Shown piece by piece: positions 23,506 through 32,522 of a DNA stretch of 53,594 nt; position 1 is the first letter of the stretch; every line of letters begins with the position of its first letter. The notes under the pieces were generated by a model that had not been told where the DNA came from, ran no database searches, and saw only the letters and a list, made by a program, of their open reading frames with translations. The stretch covers positions 1,159,634 to 1,213,227 of the forward strand of contig NZ_JAEAMR010000007.1 in the NCBI RefSeq assembly GCF_015999245.1. Direction: 5' to 3'. This DNA is from Streptomyces sp. AV19 (GTDB lineage Bacteria > Actinomycetota > Actinomycetes > Streptomycetales > Streptomycetaceae). The translations under genes and the position numbers were made by a program.

Positions 23506-24237
23506 GTGAGCCGGATCTCCGTCCGGGGATTCGCCGTGGCCTCCGCCACCGCGGTCACCACCGTCGGCGCCGTCGTGGGCGTCGCCCAGGGCGACGAACA
23601 GGGCAAGACGAACCACGGGGTCGAGGCGGCCGCCGCCGACACGACGCTCCTCGCGGACATCCCCTCCGGGGAGAACGTTCAGGTCCAGACCGCCTCGCTG
23701 ACCCAGCAGGCGGACACGCAGACCGGCGTGGCCCAGACCGCCGCCAAGAAGCAGGCCGAGGAGGCCGCGCGCCAGCAGGCCGCCGAGGACGCCACCGCCA
23801 AGAAGGAAGCGGTGGAGGAGGCGAAGAAGAAGGAGGCCGAGGAGGAGGCCAGGAAGAAGGCCGAGAAGGAGCGCGAGGAGAAGGCGGAGATCGCCAGCCG
23901 CTCGGCCGCCCGCGCCGACGCCGACTTCCCCGTCAAGGGCTCGTACTCCGTCGCCGAGCTCCAGGCCATGGCCCGGCAGATCGTGCCGGCCGACCAGTTC
24001 CAGTGCTTCAGCAACATCGTGAACAACGAGAGCAGCTGGGACTACACCGCGACCAACGCCTCCTCCGGTGCCTATGGTCTCGTCCAGGCGCTCCCCGGCA
24101 CGAAGATGTCCTCGGCGGGCGCCGACTGGCGCACCAACCCGGCCACCCAGATCAAGTGGGGCCTCAGCTATATGAACGAGCGCTACCAGAGCCCCTGCGG
24201 CGCCTGGTCGTTCTGGCAGGCCAACAACTGGTACTGA
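23506..24237 (+). CDS. Secreted lytic transglycosylase (SLT-type) with coiled coil
   Basis: 243 residues, start GTG 23506 behind GGAAGGAAAG. The signal region VRGFAVASATAVTTVGAVVG leads to a Lys/Glu/Ala-rich coiled coil (~75-140). A C-terminal lysozyme-like domain follows: FSNIVNNESSWDYTATN (catalytic Glu in NNESSW) and SSGAYGLVQALPG, ending in FWQANNWY. It cleaves the peptidoglycan glycan strand outside the cell. It is followed by a strong terminator. Confidence 0.92.
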   Translation: MSRISVRGFAVASATAVTTVGAVVGVAQGDEQGKTNHGVEAAAADTTLLADIPSGENVQVQTASLTQQADTQTGVAQTAAKKQAEEAARQQAAEDATAKKEAVEEAKKKEAEEEARKKAEKEREEKAEIASRSAARADADFPVKGSYSVAELQAMARQIVPADQFQCFSNIVNNESSWDYTATNASSGAYGLVQALPGTKMSSAGADWRTNPATQIKWGLSYMNERYQSPCGAWSFWQANNWY

Positions 24238-24280
24238 GGCACTTCCGCGCACCGCGGAAGCCGTCGCGCAAGCCATCGCG

Positions 24281-24310
24281 AAACCCCCGACTCAACCGGT
24301 CGGGGGTTTT
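24281..24310 (+). terminator. Intrinsic terminator of the transglycosylase gene
   Basis: AAACCCCCGAC (24281-24291), loop TCAACCG, GTCGGGGGTTT (24299-24309), then T. An 11-bp perfect stem with a U tract, 44 bases after the stop. Confidence 0.9.
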
Positions 24311-24411
24311 CGTGTGTCTACCCCCGGTGAAACCTTTCGACCTCGAACGTCCTGACCCGGGTACGGTTCATCGAGGACGACCGCGGGGGCAGTGGGGGTA
24401 GAGGAAGAGAA

Positions 24412-25743
24412 ATGTCCAGATTGCCACATTGGCTCGGCAACGTGGGGTCGGGCCTGACACGGCTCTCCCGGCGGCTCGAGGAGCGCAAGGCCCGAGCCGA
24501 GGCGGAGGAGGCCCTGCCCGACTGGGCGCGGCCGGCCCCCGGCGAGGACGCCGTGCCCGTACCGCAGCCGGCGGCCCGCCGGGACGAGCCCGAGGAGACG
24601 GTCCCCCCGGCGGACCCGCCGTCCGACGCGGCCGCAGCGCCCGTACCCCCGCAGGTGCCCCCGCGCCCCGACCCGGCGTCCGCCGTCCCGTGGGGTGTGC
24701 GGGTCGCGGCCGAGGCGGGCTGGCGGCTGCTGGTGCTGGCCGGAGTGCTGTGGGTGCTGATGCGCGTCATCAGCGCGGTGCAGCTGGTGGTGCTCGCGTT
24801 CGTCGCGGGCCTGCTGATCACGGCGCTGCTCCAGCCGACCGTCGCCGCGCTCAGGCGGCGGGGCGTGCACCAGGCTCTGGCCACGGCCATGACGTTCATC
24901 TCCGGCTTCGTGGTCATGGGGCTGGTCGGCTGGTTCGTCGTCTGGCAGGTGATGGACAACGCCGAGGACCTGACCGAGCAGCTCCAGAACGGTCTGCGCG
25001 ATCTGAAGGACTGGCTGCGCACCAGCCCGTTCCACGTCACCCAGAAGCAGATCGACAACATCACGACGAACCTCAGCGACGCCCTGGGCTCCAACACCAA
25101 GGAGATCACCTCCGCCGGCATAGAGGGCGTCCAGGTGATCATCGAGACGCTGACCGGCATCGTGCTGGCGATGTTCACCACGCTCTTCCTGCTCTACGAC
25201 GGGCCGAGGATCTGGCGCTGGACGCTCAAGCTGGTGCCCGGCGCGGCGCGCGAGGGCGTCGCGGGCGCGGGGCCGCGCGCGTGGGCGACCCTCACCGCCT
25301 ATGTGCGCGGCACGGTGATAGTGGCGATGATCGACGCGATCTGCATCGGCGTCGGGCTGTATTTCCTCAAGGTGCCGATGGCCGTGCCGCTGGCCGTCTT
25401 CATCTTCCTCTTCGCGTTCATCCCGCTCGTCGGTGCGGTGATCTCCGGAGCGCTGGCCGTGGTGGTCGCCCTGGTGACCCAGGGGCCGTTCACCGCCGCG
25501 ATGGCGCTGGCGGTCGTGCTCGCCGTGCAGCAGATCGAGGGGCACGTGCTCCAGCCGTTCATCCTCGGCCGGGCGGTGCGCGTCCACCCGCTGGCGGTCG
25601 TCCTGTCGGTCGCGGCGGGAGGGCTGGTCGCGGGGATCGGCGGCGCGGTCGTCGCGGTGCCGCTGGTGGCGGTCACCAACACGGTGGTCGGGTACCTGCG
25701 GGCGTACGGCCGGGGCGAGGTTCCCGGGGAGAAACTGGTCTGA
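24412..25743 (+). CDS. AI-2E family transporter (permease)
   Basis: 443 residues. A charged, Pro/Ala-rich cytoplasmic N-terminus (~1-90) precedes about seven membrane helices. The family pattern is clear: LVVLAFVAGLLITALLQPTVAAL, a long soluble stretch (TEQLQNGLRDLKDWL), then FIFLFAFIPLVGAVISGAL and QQIEGHVLQPFILGRAV. Members export or import small molecules or act as Na+/H+ antiporters; the substrate is unknown. It is followed by the 28-bp palindrome shared with ahpD. Confidence 0.92.
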   Translation: MSRLPHWLGNVGSGLTRLSRRLEERKARAEAEEALPDWARPAPGEDAVPVPQPAARRDEPEETVPPADPPSDAAAAPVPPQVPPRPDPASAVPWGVRVAAEAGWRLLVLAGVLWVLMRVISAVQLVVLAFVAGLLITALLQPTVAALRRRGVHQALATAMTFISGFVVMGLVGWFVVWQVMDNAEDLTEQLQNGLRDLKDWLRTSPFHVTQKQIDNITTNLSDALGSNTKEITSAGIEGVQVIIETLTGIVLAMFTTLFLLYDGPRIWRWTLKLVPGAAREGVAGAGPRAWATLTAYVRGTVIVAMIDAICIGVGLYFLKVPMAVPLAVFIFLFAFIPLVGAVISGALAVVVALVTQGPFTAAMALAVVLAVQQIEGHVLQPFILGRAVRVHPLAVVLSVAAGGLVAGIGGAVVAVPLVAVTNTVVGYLRAYGRGEVPGEKLV

Positions 25744-25803
25744 CGTCTCATACGACGACGGCCCGCCGACCATCAGGTCGGCGGGCCGTCGTCGTATGAG
25801 ACG
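25744..25803. terminator. Perfect 28-bp palindrome, bidirectional terminator
   Basis: Arms 25744-25771 and 25776-25803 are exact inverted copies with a 4-base loop (ATCA). It lies exactly between the convergent AI-2E and ahpD genes and starts one base after the AI-2E stop codon. Confidence 0.85.
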
Positions 25804-25815
25804 CGGGTGGCCGGA

Positions 25816-26349
25816 TCAGCCGGCCAGCACGGCCTCGGCTTCGAGGGTCGCGCCGACCGCCTGCAGCACCGAGGCGATCTTGAAGGCTTCCTGGATCGTC
25901 TCGCGGTCCACGCCGGCCTTGCGGAGCACCTGCTCGTGCGAGTCGAGGCACATGCCGCAGCCGTTGATGGCCGAGACGGCCAGGGACCACAGCTCGAAGT
26001 CGACCTTCTCCACGCCCGGGTTGCCGATGACGTTCATCCGCAGACCCGCGCGCATCGTGCCGTACTCCGGGTCCGACAGCAGGTGCCGGGTGCGGTAGTA
26101 GACGTTGTTCATCGCCATGATCGCGGCGGCCGCCTTGGCGGCGGTGTACGCCTCGGGCGAGAGGTTCGCCTTCGCCTCGGGCTCCAGCTCGCGCAGCACG
26201 ATCGGCGAGCGGGTCGCGATCGCGCAGGAGAGGACGGTGCCCCACAGCTGCTGCTGCGGCAGGTCGGAGTTGCCGATGACCGAGCCCAGGTTGAGCTTCA
26301 GGTCCTTGGCGTAGTCCGGTATCGCGGACTTCAGTTCATCGAGGGCCAT
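25816..26349 (-). CDS. ahpD: Alkyl hydroperoxide reductase AhpD
   Basis: 177 residues, standard AhpD length. The redox CxxC is C131-C134 ([11 protein letters not shown]) with H138 completing the proton relay. AhpD reduces AhpC, via a lipoylated partner in mycobacteria, in place of the flavoprotein AhpF. It lies 11 bases after ahpC on the same strand and forms an operon with it, presumably under the OxyR encoded divergently. Confidence 0.97.
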   Translation of the reverse strand: MALDELKSAIPDYAKDLKLNLGSVIGNSDLPQQQLWGTVLSCAIATRSPIVLRELEPEAKANLSPEAYTAAKAAAAIMAMNNVYYRTRHLLSDPEYGTMRAGLRMNVIGNPGVEKVDFELWSLAVSAINGCGMCLDSHEQVLRKAGVDRETIQEAFKIASVLQAVGATLEAEAVLAG

Positions 26350-26360
26350 GGTGAGTCAGC

Positions 26361-26915
26361 TCACTCGCCCGCGAGAAGCTTGACCGCGTCGAGGGTGTCC
26401 TCGCCCTTGGTCCAGTTGCAGGGGCACAGCTCGTCGGTCTGCAGGGCGTCGAGGACCCGCAGGACCTCCTTGGGGTTACGGCCGACGGAGCCGGCGGTCA
26501 CCATGACGAACTGGATCTCGTTGTTCGGGTCCACGACGAACACGGCACGCTGGGCGTAGCCGTCCTCGCCCTCGACGCCGCAGGCGCGCATGAGCTCGTG
26601 CTTGGCGTCGGCCAGCATCGGGAAGGGCAGGTCGCGCAGGTCCTTGTGGTCCTTGCGCCAGGCGTGGTGGACGAACTCGGAGTCGCCGGAGACGCCGAGG
26701 ATCTGGGCGTCACGGTCGGCGAACTCGTCGTTCAGCTTGCCGAACGCGGCGATCTCGGTCGGGCAGACGAAGGTGAAGTCCTTCGGCCAGAAGAAGACGA
26801 CCTTCCACTTGCCCTCGTAGGTCTTGTGGTCGATCTGCGCGAAGGCCTTGTCCGCGTCGAGGTCCACACAGGCGGTCAGGTCGAACTCGGGGAACTTGTC
26901 ACCGACAGTGAGCAC
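26361..26915 (-). CDS. ahpC: Peroxiredoxin AhpC
   Basis: 184 residues. The peroxidatic cysteine is C51 in FTFVCPTEI; the C-terminal CPCNW (C164, C166) supplies the resolving cysteine, as in the AhpC of actinomycetes. It reduces H2O2 and organic peroxides in the cytoplasm. GTG 26915 is preceded by GAGGAG. The leader contains a 9-bp hairpin (26934-26959). Divergent from oxyR. Confidence 0.97.
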   Translation of the reverse strand: MLTVGDKFPEFDLTACVDLDADKAFAQIDHKTYEGKWKVVFFWPKDFTFVCPTEIAAFGKLNDEFADRDAQILGVSGDSEFVHHAWRKDHKDLRDLPFPMLADAKHELMRACGVEGEDGYAQRAVFVVDPNNEIQFVMVTAGSVGRNPKEVLRVLDALQTDELCPCNWTKGEDTLDAVKLLAGE

Positions 26916-26933
26916 GCGCTCTCCTCACAGCGA

Positions 26934-26959
26934 AGAAAGTCCCTGTTCGTGGACTTTCT
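26934..26959 (-). promoter_or_regulatory. Dyad/hairpin in the ahpC leader
   Basis: AGAAAGTCC (26934-26942), 8-base loop, GGACTTTCT (26951-26959), perfect. It sits just upstream of the ahpC ribosome site, so it could be an RNA hairpin or a protein-binding dyad. Confidence 0.5.
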
Positions 26960-26989
26960 GGGGGGTTGGACTGGCAACAGCCTGCCACA

Positions 26990-27047
26990 GGGGCGATTGA
27001 TAACGGAAATAGCTAGACTGAGTGGTGTTGATTGGTGGTGTTTATCG
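26990..27047. promoter_or_regulatory. oxyR-ahpC divergent promoter/operator region
   Basis: AT-rich for this genome. It contains ATTGATAACGGAAATAGCTAG (from 26996), TAGACT (27013-27018, possible -10 for oxyR) and GATTGGTGGTGTTTATCGATG reaching the oxyR ATG. GATTGATAAC and GTTTATCGAT are imperfect inverted copies flanking the region, as expected for a LysR-type site. The exact OxyR footprint is not resolvable. Confidence 0.5.
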
Positions 27048-28058
27048 ATGGGAACGTCCATAGCAGCGGAAGGGCCTGTTCCGGAGCCCGCGGCCCCGCG
27101 AACGGGTGGCCTGAAATCGCCTTCCCCGAGGCCGCGGCAGCCCAGTCTGGCGCAGCTGAGGGCCTTCGCGGCCGTCGCCGAGCACCTGCACTTCCGGGAC
27201 GCGGCCGCCGCGATCTCCATGAGCCAGCCCGCCCTCTCGGGGGCGGTGGCCGCACTGGAGGAGTCGCTGGGGATTCAGCTCTTCGAGCGTACGACGCGGA
27301 AGGTGCTGCTCAGCCCCGCGGGTGAACGGCTCGCGGCCCGCGCCCGGACGGTGCTCGACGCGGTCGGCACGTTCATGGAGGAGGCCGAGGCGGCGCGGGC
27401 GCCCTTCACCGGCGTCCTGCGGCTCGGCGTGATCCCCACGGTGGCGCCCTACCTGCTGCCCGCCGTGCTCCGCCTCGTCCACGACTCCTACCCCGACCTC
27501 GAACTCCAGGTCCACGAGGAGCAGACGTTCTCCCTGCTGGACGGGATCACCTCGGGGCGGCTCGACCTGCTGCTGCTCGCGGTGCCGGCGGGAGCGCCCG
27601 GGCTGGTCGAACTGCCGCTGTTCGACGAGGACTTCGTCCTCGTCACCCCGCGCGACCACGCCCTCGCGGGCCGCGCCGACCTGCCGCGCGGCGTGCTGCG
27701 CGAACTCGACCTGCTGCTCCTGGACGAGGGCCACTGCCTCCGCGACCAGGCACTGGACGTCTGCCGCGAGGCCGGCCGCGCCTCCGGCGGCCCGGTGACG
27801 ACGAGCGCGGCGGGCCTGTCGACACTGGTCCAACTGGTCGGCGGCGGCCTGGGCGTGACGCTGCTGCCGGACACGGCCGTCGACGTCGAGGCCACCCGCA
27901 GCGCGGGCCTGGCCACGGCCCGCTTCGCTTCGCCCGCGCCCTCGCGCCGCATCGCCCTGGCGATGCGCTCGGGGGCGGCGCGGCAGGGCGAGTTCGAGGA
28001 GCTGGCGGAGGCGCTGCGCTCGGCGCTGAGGGGGTTGCCGGTGCGGATCGTGCGGTGA
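27048..28058 (+). CDS. oxyR: LysR-family peroxide sensor OxyR
   Basis: 336 residues. Winged HTH at ~32-90 (LRAFAAVAEHLHFRDAAAAI, SMSQPALSGAVAALEESLGI), then a LysR substrate domain. The two redox cysteines are C230 and C239 (GHCLRDQALDVC), with the same spacing as C199/C208 of E. coli OxyR. Oxidation to a disulfide alters its DNA binding. It is divergent from ahpCD, the classic regulon arrangement. The start is ATG 27048; the N-terminal ~30 residues are Pro/Gly-rich. Confidence 0.96.
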   Translation: MGTSIAAEGPVPEPAAPRTGGLKSPSPRPRQPSLAQLRAFAAVAEHLHFRDAAAAISMSQPALSGAVAALEESLGIQLFERTTRKVLLSPAGERLAARARTVLDAVGTFMEEAEAARAPFTGVLRLGVIPTVAPYLLPAVLRLVHDSYPDLELQVHEEQTFSLLDGITSGRLDLLLLAVPAGAPGLVELPLFDEDFVLVTPRDHALAGRADLPRGVLRELDLLLLDEGHCLRDQALDVCREAGRASGGPVTTSAAGLSTLVQLVGGGLGVTLLPDTAVDVEATRSAGLATARFASPAPSRRIALAMRSGAARQGEFEELAEALRSALRGLPVRIVR

Positions 28059-28062
28059 CGGG

Positions 28063-28668
28063 TCAGCCGGCAGGCTTGAGGCGCAGGAGGATGTCCACGG
28101 AGAGCTTGACTTCGGCTCCGATGGAGAGCGGGAGAGTGAAGGTGCTCCCCGGGGCGTGAACGGTGTGTTCGTATTCGCCATTGTGCGGGTCGGTCAGGAC
28201 GTGGACGCGCTGGTGTTTGCGGTCGACGATGACGTAGACGGGGATGCCGGCCTCGGCGTACAAAGCGACCTTGGTCCGCAGGTCCGTCCGGTAGTTGGAC
28301 GAGGTGACCTCTAGGACCATGCGGAAGACGGCCGGGTCGTAGGAGTTGTACTCGATCAAGTGGTCCTGGTAGTCCGCGTCGACCACGGAGAGATCGGGGA
28401 TCGCATAGTCGTCCTCGCCCGATGGAAGCCACAGGCCCAGGGCCTGGATCACCCTGGATTCCCCGCCGTGTACTCCGGCGGCGATGAGGGGAAGCATGAC
28501 ATCTGTCAGGGATTCCCCGTGCGGGCCGTCTGCGGGTGGTGTCACGATGACCTGTCCCCCAAGGATCTCGACACGGTGGCCCGGGAACTTCTCGGAGATC
28601 TCCTCGGCCATGGCGAGGAGCGGGCGCTGACCCCAGGCGTGGTGCTTCTCTACTGCTGCTGCGGACAT
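28063..28668 (-). CDS. Uma2 family (PD-(D/E)XK nuclease fold) protein
   Basis: 201 residues. The Uma2/DUF820 pattern is VEILGGQVIVTPPA, AIPDLSVVD (metal Asp), MVLEVTSSNYRTDLRTKVALY (ExxS...K) and AGIPVYVIVDRKHQRVHV. The nuclease-like active site residues appear intact. The function is unknown; many copies occur in Streptomyces and cyanobacteria. ATG 28668 follows a perfect AGGAGG. It is convergent with oxyR, four bases apart. Confidence 0.9.
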   Translation of the reverse strand: MSAAAVEKHHAWGQRPLLAMAEEISEKFPGHRVEILGGQVIVTPPADGPHGESLTDVMLPLIAAGVHGGESRVIQALGLWLPSGEDDYAIPDLSVVDADYQDHLIEYNSYDPAVFRMVLEVTSSNYRTDLRTKVALYAEAGIPVYVIVDRKHQRVHVLTDPHNGEYEHTVHAPGSTFTLPLSIGAEVKLSVDILLRLKPAG

Positions 28669-28830
28669 GGAGTGCCTCCTGGCGTCCGGTGTCGAGACCA
28701 TCATCGTAGGTCGGTCCGCCCCTTCCCCGCCGTGCGCATGCACCTTCACCCACGCGTGGGTTCGGGCGCAGGTACAGGCCCGGCCCTTCTCACCTCGCGT
28801 GGTAAGAGCAGCCGGGCCTTTCACCGCGCC

Positions 28831-31233
28831 CTACTCCGTCCGCAGCCCCTCCGGCCGCATCATCCTCACCAGCGGCGGCAGGCTCGCCACGGTGACGGCC
28901 AGGATGACGCCGGCGCCCGCGCCGACCATCGGCCAGAACGACCACCAGTCCTTCACGTGCCCGTTCACCACCTCGAGCATGGTCCAGCCCAGCGCCAGGC
29001 CGCCGCCGACCGCGACGGCCATGCCCAGCAGCACCGGGACCGTGGTCTGCCAGAACACCGACCAGGCCAGGGTGCGCCGGCGGGTGCCGTACGCGACCAG
29101 GACGGCCAGCAGCCGCCTGCGCTCCCGCAGTTGTTCCAGCGAGGCGACGAGCATCGTCGTACCGATCAGGGCCAGCGTGCCCACCGCGCCGGTCAGCAGG
29201 CCCCGCTCGATGACGGCGTAGTTCTCGTCCTTCTGCACACCGCCGAGCCGCCAGACCCGTACCGCCGGGTCGACGTGGGCCAGCGTGTTGCGGACCCGCT
29301 CGATGGCGTCCGGGTCGCCCGGAGCGGTCTTGATGGTCAGCCGCGTCCTGATGTTCGGGATGGCCCCGGCGTCCAGGACGGACGGGGTGACCAGGAGGCC
29401 GTCGTGGTGCTCGCCCGCCGGGTCGGCGTGCGTGCGCACCGTGCGTGCCGAGGACGGGATCGTCCAGCGGTACGTGTGGGACTTCTTCTCCGCGGTGTCG
29501 TACGGGGTCACGACGATCCGGGTGCCGGGGACGAAGGACTTCTGATGGTTGTCCGCGTCGGACCGGCCGAGGAAGACGTCGCCGTCCTCGCACGAGCCCA
29601 GCTCGGCCAGTTCGCGCAGGCTGGCGCAGTCGGCGACGGTGACCGAGCTGACCTTGTCCGGGTCCCCCTCCTTCTCGATGTAGCTGTCCGCGTAGCCGAC
29701 CGCCGCCCGGACGCCCTCGGTCGCCCGCACCCGCTGGGCGTAACCGTGCGCCTCCGACGCCGACTTGAGCGTGTACGACGCCTGGAGCTGGGAGTGCGAG
29801 GGGATGTCCTCCGGCTCCTTCTCGTAGTTGCCCCGCACGCCGGCGAAGAGCATCTGCACGGCGATCGCCCCCGCCACGGCCACGGCCACGCCGCTGACCG
29901 CACGGGCCGCCGGGCCGCTGTGCAACTGGAGCCGCCGGACGGCCAGTTGCCAGGGCAGCGGGCCGCCGCGGAAGCGGGCGACGCACACCTCGACCAGCCA
30001 GGGCAGCAGCGCCGTGACACCGATCAGCAGCAGCACGGCGCCGGCGGCCACCCGGTAGGTGGTGAGCGGGTCGCCGTACATCTCGGGCGTCCGCCCGGTC
30101 ATCGGGAACAGCAGTCCCACGCCCGCCGCCGGGACCAGCAGCCGCCACCACAGGCGGCGCCGGCGCGGCACCGCGTTGCGCACCACGCCCAGCGGCTCGA
30201 TGGCGACGCCGCGCAGCGCGAACAGCGTCACCACGACCGCGCACGCCGGAACGGCCAGGAGGATCAGCGCGGTCAGGGCGGGGGAGGGGACGATGTCCGA
30301 GGGGAAGACGCTGACGTCGCGGATGACCAAATCCCGCGCGTTCTCCCGCAGGAGCAGGAAGAGCACGGCGCCGACGCCCAGTCCGATCGCCGAGCCGCCC
30401 AGCGCCTCGCCCGCCGCGATCCGGCGGATCATCCCGAGGTCCGCGCCCAGCAGCCGCAGCGCCGCCAGCCGGCGGTCGCGGCGCTCGCCGCCGAAGCGGA
30501 CGGACGTGGCGATGAAGACGCCCACCGGCGTCAGCAGCACCACGCACACCATGATGGTCAGGACGATGAGCACCGGATCCATCGGAATGTCCGGCTCCGC
30601 GTAGCCGAACCGGTCGATGCGCTTGGCACCCGTCGCCGGGGAGACGCGGTCGCTGCCCGCGTAGTAGTAGAGCTCGCTGGGGCCGATGAGACCGGAGTCG
30701 GCGATGGTGCCGATCTTCCGGTAGGCCGAGAAGCGGTCGCGCAGCAGCCTGCCGTCGTCGGAGGCCAGCAGCCGGTCGAGCGCGGGGGAGACCACGAACT
30801 CGCCCGTGCGCGGCATCCGTTCCACACCCGGCGGCACCGGGGCGTCCGGTCCGTCGGGGCGCAGCAGCCCGCCGGTGATGGGCCGGTCGCGGAAGTCGGA
30901 ATCGACCTCCTGGTAGAGCAGCGTCCCGCTGCCGCGCGGCGCGTCCTTCTCCGTCTGGTTGCGGAACTCCCCGGTGACGCCGACCGAACGGGCGGTCCCG
31001 CGCTCGTGCCGCTTCTCCATCATCGACGGCACCGACGCCGCGATCATCAGCAGGGCGACGCCGAGCCCGACGCCGGTCGCGGTCAGCGCGGTGCGCACCC
31101 AGCCCTCGCGGCCGCCGGAGACCGCGTAACGGGCGCCGAGGAGGAGATCGCGCAGCCAGGCGGCGGGGCCGGTGGGACCGGTGGGGTACGGATGAAGGAC
31201 GCTGCGTTCTTCCTTCACGTTCGCGTCCGTCAC
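28831..31233 (-). CDS. ABC transporter permease with two FtsX domains
   Basis: 800 residues. The membrane helix near 50 (TALTATGVGLGVALLMIAAS) is followed by a large extracytoplasmic domain and a helix triple (VLIVLTIMVCVVLLTPVGVF...). A further pair then follows, with a second extracytoplasmic domain and terminal helices (TLALIGTTMLVASLEQLRER...): the duplicated FtsX architecture. With the adjacent ATPase it should form a MacB/FtsX-type transporter that moves molecules or signals at the membrane rather than importing nutrients. GTG 31233 overlaps the ATPase stop as GTGA. Confidence 0.92.
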   Translation of the reverse strand: MTDANVKEERSVLHPYPTGPTGPAAWLRDLLLGARYAVSGGREGWVRTALTATGVGLGVALLMIAASVPSMMEKRHERGTARSVGVTGEFRNQTEKDAPRGSGTLLYQEVDSDFRDRPITGGLLRPDGPDAPVPPGVERMPRTGEFVVSPALDRLLASDDGRLLRDRFSAYRKIGTIADSGLIGPSELYYYAGSDRVSPATGAKRIDRFGYAEPDIPMDPVLIVLTIMVCVVLLTPVGVFIATSVRFGGERRDRRLAALRLLGADLGMIRRIAAGEALGGSAIGLGVGAVLFLLLRENARDLVIRDVSVFPSDIVPSPALTALILLAVPACAVVVTLFALRGVAIEPLGVVRNAVPRRRRLWWRLLVPAAGVGLLFPMTGRTPEMYGDPLTTYRVAAGAVLLLIGVTALLPWLVEVCVARFRGGPLPWQLAVRRLQLHSGPAARAVSGVAVAVAGAIAVQMLFAGVRGNYEKEPEDIPSHSQLQASYTLKSASEAHGYAQRVRATEGVRAAVGYADSYIEKEGDPDKVSSVTVADCASLRELAELGSCEDGDVFLGRSDADNHQKSFVPGTRIVVTPYDTAEKKSHTYRWTIPSSARTVRTHADPAGEHHDGLLVTPSVLDAGAIPNIRTRLTIKTAPGDPDAIERVRNTLAHVDPAVRVWRLGGVQKDENYAVIERGLLTGAVGTLALIGTTMLVASLEQLRERRRLLAVLVAYGTRRRTLAWSVFWQTTVPVLLGMAVAVGGGLALGWTMLEVVNGHVKDWWSFWPMVGAGAGVILAVTVASLPPLVRMMRPEGLRTE

Positions 31234-31916
31234 AGGACGCCCGCCATGTCCCTCGCCCGGCCGTCGCGGACGATGACCTCCCGGTCCGAGTACGCGGCGA
31301 CCCGCGCCTCGTGGGTGACCAGGACGACCGCCGCGTGGGTCTCCCGCGCGGCCTCGGTCAGCAGCTGCATCACGCGCTCGCCGTTGAGCGAGTCCAGGGC
31401 GCCGGTCGGCTCGTCGGCGAAGACCACGCGCGGGGAGGTGACCAGGGCGCGGGCCACGGCGACGCGCTGGCCCTGGCCGCCGGAGATCTGACCGGGCCGG
31501 TGGTGCCGGACGTCGGCCACCTCCAGCCGCTCCAGCCAGTGCAGCGCCTTGGCCTCGGCCTCCTTGCGCTTGAGGCCGGTCAGCCGCAGCGGCAGGGCCG
31601 CGTTCTCCAGGCACGTCAGCTCCGGGACGAGCTGGCCGAACTGGAAGATGAAGCCGAACTCGCCGCGCCGCAGCGCGCTGCGCTCGGCGTCCGACATGTC
31701 CGACAGCGAGCGGCCGTCGTAGGTCACCCGGCCCTCGTCCGGCGGCACGATGCCGGCCAGGCAGTGCAGCAGGGTCGACTTGCCGGAGCCCGAGGGGCCC
31801 ATCACGGCGACGACCTCGCCCGGGTGGATCGAGAAGTCCGCGCCGTCGAGGGCGCGCGTCGGACCGTAGGACTTGTGCAGCCCCACGCCGCTCAGCAGGG
31901 AACCGACGGGTATCAC
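31230..31916 (-). CDS. ABC transporter ATP-binding protein (LolD/MacB type)
   Basis: 228 residues. Walker A GPSGSGKST, Q-loop FIFQFGQLVPELT, signature ISGGQGQRVAVARAL, Walker B VVFADEPTGALDS and the switch His in VLVTHEARVAA. It powers the FtsX-type permease downstream. GTG 31916 overlaps the PadR stop by four bases (GTGA), so the three genes are translationally coupled. Confidence 0.94.
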   Translation of the reverse strand: MIPVGSLLSGVGLHKSYGPTRALDGADFSIHPGEVVAVMGPSGSGKSTLLHCLAGIVPPDEGRVTYDGRSLSDMSDAERSALRRGEFGFIFQFGQLVPELTCLENAALPLRLTGLKRKEAEAKALHWLERLEVADVRHHRPGQISGGQGQRVAVARALVTSPRVVFADEPTGALDSLNGERVMQLLTEAARETHAAVVLVTHEARVAAYSDREVIVRDGRARDMAGVL

Positions 31917-32437
31917 GCGCCCACCGCCTTCGCGAGCTGGTCCAGCCGGGCGGCGGTCAGTTCCAGCCACCGCAGATCGGCTTCAAGGTGGAAGAGCGCG
32001 TGGTCGCAGATGAGCTGGTCCGCCAGGTCGCCGTTGCGCTTGCGCTCGGTCAGCCCGCGCATCAGCCGCAGGTGCTCGGACCGCTGCGCGTCCAGCAGGC
32101 CGGCCGCGCTGCGCCCGGTCAGCAGGGCGAGGACGACCTTGGTGTAGAGGGTCGACTGGAGGTACGGCTCCGGCTTCTCGGGCCGCGCGAGCCACTTGGC
32201 GACGTCGGTGACCCCGGCGTCGGTGATGGCGTAGCGCTTGCGGTCCGGGCCGTCGCCGGGCTCTATGCCCTCGACCTCGACGAGGCCGTTCTTCAGCAGC
32301 CGCGACATGGTCGAGTAGACCTGGCCGTAGTGGAGCGGGCGGTCCTGCCCGAAGTGCTCGTCGAAGGTCTTCTTGAGGTCGTAGCCGTGGCGCGGGCCGG
32401 ACTCCAGCAGGCCGAGCAGCGTGTGTCCGATTGACAT
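31913..32437 (-). CDS. PadR family transcriptional regulator
   Basis: 174 residues. The PadR winged helix covers the N-terminal ~85 residues (HTLLGLLESGPRHGYDLKKTF, LHYGQVYSTMSRLLKNGLVE), followed by a helical C-terminal domain typical of PadR subfamily 1. It most likely represses its own operon, whose next genes encode the ABC transporter. No ribosome site precedes ATG 32437; TACAGT (32445-32450, minus strand) is seven bases away, so the mRNA may be leaderless. A palindromic operator candidate lies at 32460-32476. Confidence 0.93.
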   Translation of the reverse strand: MSIGHTLLGLLESGPRHGYDLKKTFDEHFGQDRPLHYGQVYSTMSRLLKNGLVEVEGIEPGDGPDRKRYAITDAGVTDVAKWLARPEKPEPYLQSTLYTKVVLALLTGRSAAGLLDAQRSEHLRLMRGLTERKRNGDLADQLICDHALFHLEADLRWLELTAARLDQLAKAVGA

Positions 32438-32459
32438 GCCGGGGACTGTACACGACGCG

Positions 32460-32476
32460 TATACACGCGATGTATA
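32460..32476. promoter_or_regulatory. Candidate PadR operator
   Basis: TATACA-cgcga-TGTATA inverted repeat, immediately upstream of the padR-like gene. PadR proteins commonly bind ATGTA/TACAT-type palindromes, so autoregulation is likely. Confidence 0.65.
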
Positions 32477-32522
32477 GAGGGGGTGCGTAGCTGGCCGAAA
32501 GAGGCTTTGCCCTGATCTATTC

